Positions 1 through 5,045 of a stretch of DNA of 5,045 nt are shown here, one piece after another. The notes below the pieces were generated by a model, which was not told the origin of the DNA, ran no database searches, and saw only the letters and a program-made list of their open reading frames with translations. The stretch comes from an uncultured bacterium (GTDB lineage Bacteria; Patescibacteriota; Gracilibacteria; BD1-5; UBA6164). A program made the position numbers and the translations under genes. Position 1 is the first letter of the stretch. Each line of letters starts with the position of its first letter. The DNA lies in contig CAMZKR010000123.1 of assembly GCA_947311335.1 (NCBI GenBank), positions 1 through 5,045 on the forward strand. Direction: 5' to 3'.

Positions 1-255
1 ATAGCATTTATTTCTGGAAGTTTATTAGCTTTTATTATAACTCCTTTAATATTTAATAATAGATTAAATTTTAAAAAATATTTTTTAAAATTTTTATTGA
101 TAGAAGTTTTTGTTATATTTATAGGAGAATTTATTATATTAAGTTTTTTATTAGAAAAATTATATATTAATTATTTTTTATCAAAAATAATTGCTACAGG
201 AATAATTTTTATATTTTCTTTTATTTTAAAAAATATATTGTTAACTAAAAAATAA
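1..255 (+). CDS. GtrA-like membrane protein, C-terminal part (5' end outside window)
   Basis: The reading frame is open from base 1 and ends at TAA 253-255, giving 84 residues with no start codon visible. The fragment is strongly hydrophobic, with three likely membrane segments at about residues 2-18, 29-51 and 59-81. Short charged loops (N-N-R-L-N-F-K-K and E-K-L-Y-I-N) separate them, and the tail is K-K. The last two segments have the shape of the second half of GtrA/DPMS-type four-helix proteins: a hydrophobic helix, a short loop with an aromatic residue, then a helix starting S-K-I-I-A-T-G and ending near F-I-L-K-N. Known GtrA-like proteins are about 130 residues and are linked to moving or handling polyprenyl-linked sugars. 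About one third is therefore missing upstream. Its three glycines are all GGA, with no TGA, unlike the genes that follow. It could be another small membrane protein, since the match is by pattern only. Confidence 0.5.
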   Translation: MAFISGSLLAFIITPLIFNNRLNFKKYFLKFLLIEVFVIFIGEFIILSFLLEKLYINYFLSKIIATGIIFIFSFILKNILLTKK

Positions 256-261
256 AATTAT

Positions 262-2184
262 ATGTGTTGAATAGTTTGAGCTATTTGAAAGAATCTTAAT
301 AAAAAAACAGAGTATATTAATATAAAAAATATGCTTAGTTTTTTATATCATAGATGACCTGATTTTCAATGAATTAAAAATAGTAAAAATGTTATTTTTT
401 GAACCACAAGATTAGCTATTATGGACTTATCTCATAATTGAGATATGCCATTTGATTATAATAATTGAGAAGTGATTTTAACATATAATTGAGAAATTAC
501 AAATTTTTTAGAATTAAAAAAAGAATATAAATTAGATAAAAAATATAATTTCAAATCTAATTCAGATACTGAAGTTTTATTATACCTTTACATAGAATTA
601 TGAATTAGAAAATTACTAAAAATTATAGATTGATATTTTTCTTTTTCAATTTTTGATAAAAAACTTAATAAAGTTTATATTGTTAGAGATTTTTTTTGAA
701 CTAGACCATTATTTTATTTAGAATATAATAAAAATTTATATTTTTCCTCTGAAATAAAATCTTTATTACAAATAAAATGATTTAAAAGAAAAATAAATAA
801 AGAAGCTATATATCATTATTTTTGACTATGATATATTCCTTGAGAGTTAACCTCTTTTAAATGAATAAAAGAATTAGATTGAGGACATTTTATAGAATAT
901 TATTTAGATAATTGAAATTATAGAATAAAAGAATATTATAAAATAGATATAAAAATAAATAAAAAAAGAAGTTTTAAAGAAACAAAAAATAAATTATTTA
1001 ATTTATTTAAGGATTCTATAAAAAGAAATTTTAATTCTGATGTAAAAATTGGTTCTACATTATCTTGATGAATTGATACAAGTATTATAGTATGAATGTT
1101 GAAAAAATTATGATATTCAAAAAAACTTCATACATTTGCAATAAAAGTTAATGAATCTAGTTTTGATGAATCTAAATATCAAAAAATTATGTCAAAATAT
1201 GCTGATACTATTCATCATAAAGTTGAAATAAATGCAAAAGATGTTAGGGATAATATATATAAATATATTGCTTTTACTGATGAACCTTATGCTGATGGTT
1301 CTGCTATACCAACATATATTTTATCAAAATATGCTAAAAAATATGTAAAAGTTTTATTGTCATGAGAATGATGAGATGAATTATTTTCTGCTTATGAAAC
1401 TCATCAAGCATATTTATATAGAAAAATATATAATAAATTTATACCTAAAATATTTAGAAAAATAATATATAAATTTATACATAAATTACCAATAGATTTA
1501 AAAAAACTTAGTTTTGATTTTAAAGCAAAGAGATTTATCTCTTGAATTGAATTAAATATACCAGAATCACATTATTATTGGAGACATATACTTTCTAGTA
1601 AAGAACAAAAAGAATTATTTTGAGTTGATTTTTGAAAAACATCATCTTTTTTCTCAAAAATTTTTAATAAATTAAATTTTAAAGAAGATTTGCAAAAAAT
1701 TGCATTTATAGATATGAAAATGTTTTTAATATGAGATTTGATGATTAAAAATGATAGAATGACTATGGCTAATTCAATAGAATGAAGATTTCCTTTTTTA
1801 GAAAAAAAATTAACAGAATTTGCTTTTTCAATTCCAGAAACATTTAAAATTAATTTATTTAATAGAAGAATAATTGAAAAAGAATCCTTTAAAAGTATAA
1901 TGCCAAAGAGAATATATAAAAGATCAAATTTTTGAATGGAAATCCCATATTCTAAATGGCTTATAAATGATTTAAAAGATTTATCTGATAAATATTTTAC
2001 AAAGGAGAAAATTGAAGAGAGTTGAATATTAAACTATAAAATAGCTAAAAAATTAATTGATGAACATTTTTTTTTAAAGCTAGATAATTGAAGATTTTTA
2101 TGGGCATTATTAAATTTCTTAATTTGGTATGAATTATTTATAAAGACAGATAATTATAGAAAATATGTTAAAGAAGAAATATAA
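262..2184 (+). CDS. asnB: AsnB-type glutamine-dependent asparagine synthetase / amidotransferase (UGA read as Gly)
   Basis: Complete, 640 residues. The ATG at 262 is the first after the preceding in-frame TAA and yields M-C-G-I-V-G-A-I-G, so Cys2 becomes the N-terminal nucleophile of a class II glutaminase once Met is removed. Other glutaminase marks are H-R-G-P-D (30-34), R-L-A-I-M-D-L (about 51-57), Y-N-G-E-I (75-79), S-D-T-E (101-104), R-D-F-F-G-T-R-P-L (142-150) and F-S-S-E-I-K (161-166). The synthetase half has the ATP pyrophosphatase P-loop S-G-G-I-D-T-S (268-274), D-E-P-Y-A-D (340-345), S-G-E-G-G-D-E-L-F (367-375) and D-R-M-T-M-A-N-S-I-E-G-R-F-P-F-L (498-513). The family uses glutamine and ATP to amidate aspartate; relatives in polysaccharide clusters amidate sugar carboxylates. 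I count 34 TGA glycines against 3 GGN, and 4 TGG tryptophans. In the segment following the likely catalytic Lys540, the usual R-x-K-x-G-F is R-S-N-F-G-M. Neighbours favour a surface-glycan role, but plain asparagine synthesis remains possible. Confidence 0.96.
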
Positions 2185-3517
2185 ATATATTATTTTATGA
2201 TGATGATTAAATTGACTCTCAACAGCATATATATTATCTAAAAAATATAAATGAGAAATATTAATTATTGAAAAAGAAAAAATTTTATGAGGTTTAGCAA
2301 AATCAGTAAATAAAAATGGAGATATTTTAGATAATTGATCCCATAGATTACAAAAAACTTATTTCAAAGAAATTTTAGATTTTTTAAAAGAAGATTTAAA
2401 ATTAAATATATATGAAGTAAAAAGAAAAAGTAAGTTATATTTAAAAAATGATTTTTTAAATTATCCAATAAGATCTTTTGATTTATTTAAAAAGTTAAAT
2501 ATTTTTAAATCAATTTTTAGTATAATTGGAAGTCTTTATTATAAAATAATATTAAAAAATAAAGATTCTTTTGAAAACACATTATTATCAAAAGTTTGAG
2601 CTTATATTTATGTAGAATTTTACAAACCTTATGCATCTAAAGTCTGGGGAATAAATTTAAATAAACTATCTACTTCAGTTGTAAAAAAAAGGTTTTTATT
2701 AAACCCTTTAAAGATATTAAAACAAATATTTTCTATTAAAATAAATAAGTTTTTATATATAAAATGAGGTTTCTGAAAAATATCTGATAAATTAGAGAAG
2801 ATATTATTAAAAAATAAAGTAAAAATATTAAAGAGAGTTCAATATTATCAAATTAATCTTGAGAAAGATTTTATAAAAATAGCTTGAGAAAAAATAAATT
2901 ATAATAATTTAATCTCAACTATTCCATTAAATAGTTTATTAGAATTATCCTTAAAAAAGAAAGATAATAGTTTGGGATACAGATGATTATATTTAATATA
3001 TTTATATTTAAATAAAAAACCATTATTGGAGTGAGAAACTTTTTATTTCCCACAAAAGAAATTTATTTTTGGCAGAGTATCTATTCCTAAAAGATTTGAT
3101 ATCAATTTACAAAAAAGTAATAATTATACAGTATATTGTTGTGAAGTCCCTTTTTGGAAATGAAAGATAAATTTAGAAAATATCTTATACAATACTTTTT
3201 TAAATTTAAAAGAAACCAACTTAATTGATGATACATATATTTTTTATAAAAATAAATCTTTTAAGAAATATGAAGAAAATGTTTATCCGTTGTATAAAAT
3301 TTGATGGGAAGAAAGTTTTAAAAAAGTTTTATATAAATTATCTAAAGAATATAAGAATTTATACATAAGCTGAAGACAATGATTCTTTTTACATTGTAAT
3401 GTAGACCATTCTATGAAAATATGATTTGATTTAGGAAAGTTTTTATTAAAAAATAATAATAATTTGGATTGGATAAAAAAAGTAAATAGTTATAATAATT
3501 TTATAGTAAGAGATTAA
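2165..3517 (+). CDS. FAD-dependent oxidoreductase, protoporphyrinogen oxidase / UDP-galactopyranose mutase-like
   Basis: Complete, 450 residues, stop TAA 3515-3517. The ATG at 2165 lies inside the end of asnB (20-base overlap, other frame). It is the start that leaves a normal short lead before the dinucleotide-binding motif I-I-L-G-G-G-L-N-G-L-S-T-A (9-21). E36 in L-I-I-E-K should bind the ADP ribose of FAD, followed by L-G-G-L-A-K (41-46) and N-G-S-H-R-L (57-62). The middle has F-Y-K-P-Y-A-S-K-V-W-G, typical of the protoporphyrinogen oxidase-like amine oxidase superfamily, then K-G-G-F-G-K-I-S-D-K-L. The end has V-Y-P-L-Y and S-G-R-Q-G-F-F (402-408) with a following N-V-D-H-S, which is the usual C-terminal FAD contact. 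Such enzymes are common in surface polysaccharide clusters, and their substrates are mostly unknown. I count 18 TGA and 8 GGN glycines. Haem biosynthesis is unlikely given the neighbours. Overlap with asnB suggests translational coupling. Confidence 0.9.
2198..2206 (+). other. Three consecutive in-frame TGA codons read as Gly-Gly-Gly
   Basis: In the frame of the oxidoreductase these nine bases are TGA TGA TGA, followed two codons later by another TGA at 2213-2215. Read as glycine they form the G-G-G-L-N-G dinucleotide-binding motif, the most conserved part of this enzyme fold. Read as stop, the gene would end after 11 codons. Read as tryptophan, the FAD site would be lost. This is the most compact local evidence for the genetic code of the window. 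Confidence 0.93.
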
Positions 3518-3544
3518 TTTTAAAGTATTAAAGAAATATAAATA

Positions 3545-4813
3545 ATGGAAAATAAACTAAATCTTCTTTCTAAAGAGAAGACAACAAAACAAAACCGTAT
3601 ATGGATTCGTATAGCTTCAGCTTGTAATAATCATTGTATTTTTTGTCTTGACTCAAATGCCCAAAATTGAACTTTTATTGATGAAAAAATAGTTAAAAAA
3701 CAAATAAAAGATTGATTTAAAAAAAAATATGAAAATAGAATTATAATATCTGGGGGAGAAGCAAGCATAAATCCTAAGTTCATAGATTATATCAAGTATT
3801 CAAAAGAACTTTGATATGATAGAGTGCAAACTATAACGAATTGAAATAAGTTTGCTTCTATAGATTTTTGTAAAGAAGTTTTTAAAGCTTGATTAGAGGA
3901 GGTTACTTTTTCTTTTCATTGACATAATTCTAAATTACATGATTATCTAGTTGATACAAATTGAGCATTTAATAAATCTTTAAAATGATTGTTGAATATA
4001 AAAAAATATTTTAAAGAAATAATATTGAATGTTGACATAGTGGTAAATAAAATAAATGTTAAATATTTAAGAGATATAATTAGATTTTTTATTAAATTAT
4101 GAATTTATGAATACGATATTCTTCAAATAATTCCTTTTTGAAGAGGTTTTTATGAAAATAAAGATAAATTATTTTATAATATAGATAAAAATATTATAAA
4201 TTTACATAAGGCCTGGGAATTGTCAAAAATTTCTTGAATGTATATGTGGACAAATAGATTTCCAGCTGAAGCATTTGAATGATACGAAGATCTTATTCAA
4301 GATCCTAGAAAGATAAAATCTGAGGTTATGTGAGAATCAAAACATTTATTTAAACCTTTTATTAAATCAAAATGAAAAAATAAACTTGAATGTTATCTAA
4401 AAGCTTGTAATTATTGTTTTCAAAAACAATATTGCCATGATTTTATAAAAACTAGCACAAAAAATATTATAAAAAATAAAGAAAAATATTTTATATTAAG
4501 TTGAGAAGAATTCCCTAGTCAAGTTTATAAAAAATATTGAGAAACTAAAAAAAATTTTATTAATTATTTAAGTCAAATTAATAAAGAATTAATAAATATT
4601 CCTAAATGTTTGGATGGAACATGAATATATGAGTCTTATAAAGATTTACAACCAAATTATGAAATAGAAGATTATACAAAAAAATATATAAAGGATTTAT
4701 ATAGAAAAAAATCTTTAAGATGTAAGAAATGTATGTATAATGAAAATTGTGAATGACTTCATATCAATTTTATAAGAAGCTATTGATTTAAAATTTTAAC
4801 ACCTATTAATTAA
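3545..4813 (+). CDS. Radical SAM enzyme with two C-terminal CxxCx5C cysteine clusters
   Basis: Complete, 422 residues. ATG 3545 is the first start after an in-frame TAA at 3539-3541. The radical SAM core opens with I-R-I-A-S-A-C-N-N-H-C-I-F-C, so Cys27, Cys31 and Cys34 would hold the 4Fe-4S cluster that cleaves S-adenosylmethionine. I-S-G-G-E-A-S-I-N-P (68-77) is the glycine-rich SAM-binding strand, T-N-G is at 98-100, and F-S-F-H-G-H (122-127) with L-H-D-Y-L follows on the next strand. The C-terminal half carries C283, then C288-x2-C291-x5-C297, then C355, then C393-x2-C396-x5-C402-E-G. These resemble SPASM/twitch-type auxiliary iron-sulfur sites found in peptide- and sugar-modifying radical SAM enzymes, though the order is not the classic one. 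I count 19 TGA and 4 GGN glycines. The substrate is unknown; position next to asnB and the oxidoreductase suggests the same pathway. No obvious small precursor peptide gene is in the window. Translation ends with tandem TAA TAA. Confidence 0.92.
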
Positions 4814-4816
4814 TAA
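4811..4816 (+). other. Tandem TAA TAA stop of the radical SAM gene
   Basis: The radical SAM frame ends TAA TAA CTA TAA, so there is a backup stop immediately after the first and another two codons on. All four gene ends visible in the window use TAA, in keeping with a code where TGA is no longer a stop and with the low G+C content. Confidence 0.85.
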
Positions 4817-4826
4817 CTATAATATT

Positions 4827-5045
4827 ATGACAATAAAAGCAAAATATTTTATATCAAATATAAATAATCAATTATGATTAAAATTATATAATGAAAAAAA
4901 GTATAATGAAGCTTTAAAAATATTTAATAATATATTAGAGTTAGATTCAAAATTCGAGTATTCTTTGATAAATAAATGATTAACACTTACTGCTTTATGA
5001 AAATATGATGAAGCTATAGATATATATAAAAAAGTAATAAATATA
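4827..5045 (+). CDS. TPR-repeat protein, N-terminal part (3' end outside window)
   Basis: The open frame starts at ATG 4827, 13 bases after the radical SAM stop, and continues to the window end (73 residues seen). After a 15-residue lead, two tetratricopeptide helix pairs are visible. Repeat 1 spans about 16-49, with L-G-L-K-L-Y, Y-N-E-A-L-K-I-F and L-E-L-D. Repeat 2 spans about 50-73, with K-G-L-T-L-T-A-L-G-K-Y-D-E-A-I and then Y-K-K-V-I. The W/L-G-Y-A-F-A-P type spacing matches TPR consensus positions. TPRs form superhelical protein-binding surfaces, so this is probably a scaffold or partner-binding protein. Any catalytic domain, such as a glycosyltransferase or sulfotransferase fused to the TPR, would lie beyond the window. 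No signal peptide is visible. All three glycines are TGA. Confidence 0.85.

Noticed and set aside
2197..2241. Small ORF starting ATG ATG ATG over the asnB/oxidoreductase junction
   Set aside because: It is a 14-codon shadow of the TGA TGA TGA glycine run in another frame and has no recognisable features.
3518..3544. Possible promoter in the A/T-rich gap before the radical SAM gene
   Set aside because: At this base composition, -10-like TATAAT strings occur everywhere. The gap is only 27 bases and no paired -35 box stands out.
262..4813. Degenerate pseudogenes full of stop codons
   Set aside because: Only TGA interrupts the frames. TAA and TAG are absent inside the genes as read, no frameshifts are needed, and the catalytic motifs are intact.
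4814..4826. Terminator between the radical SAM and TPR genes
   Set aside because: The 13-base gap has no G/C-rich hairpin and no T run, so the transcript probably continues.
262..5045. Mycoplasma-type code with UGA as tryptophan (table 4)
   Set aside because: It would put tryptophan at invariant glycines, for example S-W-W-I-D-T-S in the ATP P-loop and W-W-W-L-N-W in the FAD motif. TGG already serves the tryptophan positions.

Overview
The window is very AT-rich (roughly one fifth G+C, judged from sampled lines). It only reads as long genes if UGA is translated as glycine (translation table 25). With UGA as stop, all the genes except the first fragment break into short pieces. With UGA as tryptophan (table 4), conserved motifs are destroyed: the asparagine synthetase start M-C-G-I-V-G would become M-C-W-I-V-W. 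In the four genes that contain in-frame TGA I count about 74 TGA codons among about 89 glycines, and TGG is still used at tryptophan positions. This code is known from the candidate phyla Absconditabacteria (SR1) and Gracilibacteria (BD1-5/GN02), so the source is probably one of these small-genome, host-dependent bacteria. The sequence alone does not separate the two.

Layout: five genes lie head to tail on the + strand with almost no space between them. They are (1) the C-terminal 84 residues of a GtrA-like membrane protein, (2) a complete 640-residue AsnB-type glutamine-dependent amidotransferase, (3) a complete 450-residue FAD-dependent oxidoreductase of the protoporphyrinogen oxidase / UDP-galactopyranose mutase-like fold, whose start overlaps gene 2 by 20 bases, (4) a complete 422-residue radical SAM protein with two C-terminal cysteine clusters, and (5) the first 73 residues of a TPR-repeat protein that runs off the end. 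Gaps are 6, 27 and 13 bases. I see no promoter, terminator, RNA gene, mobile element, CRISPR array or repeat array, and no stretch of more than 30 bases lacks a gene. The window looks like the inside of one transcription unit.

How the genes may work together (inference): GtrA-like proteins, AsnB-type amidotransferases and this type of FAD oxidoreductase are all frequent in cell-surface polysaccharide or glycolipid clusters, where GtrA-like proteins are linked to moving lipid-linked sugars and AsnB-like enzymes can amidate sugars. The radical SAM enzyme with putative auxiliary iron-sulfur sites would add an unusual modification to the glycan or to a peptide. The TPR protein could be a scaffold. 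The exact product is not readable from this window.
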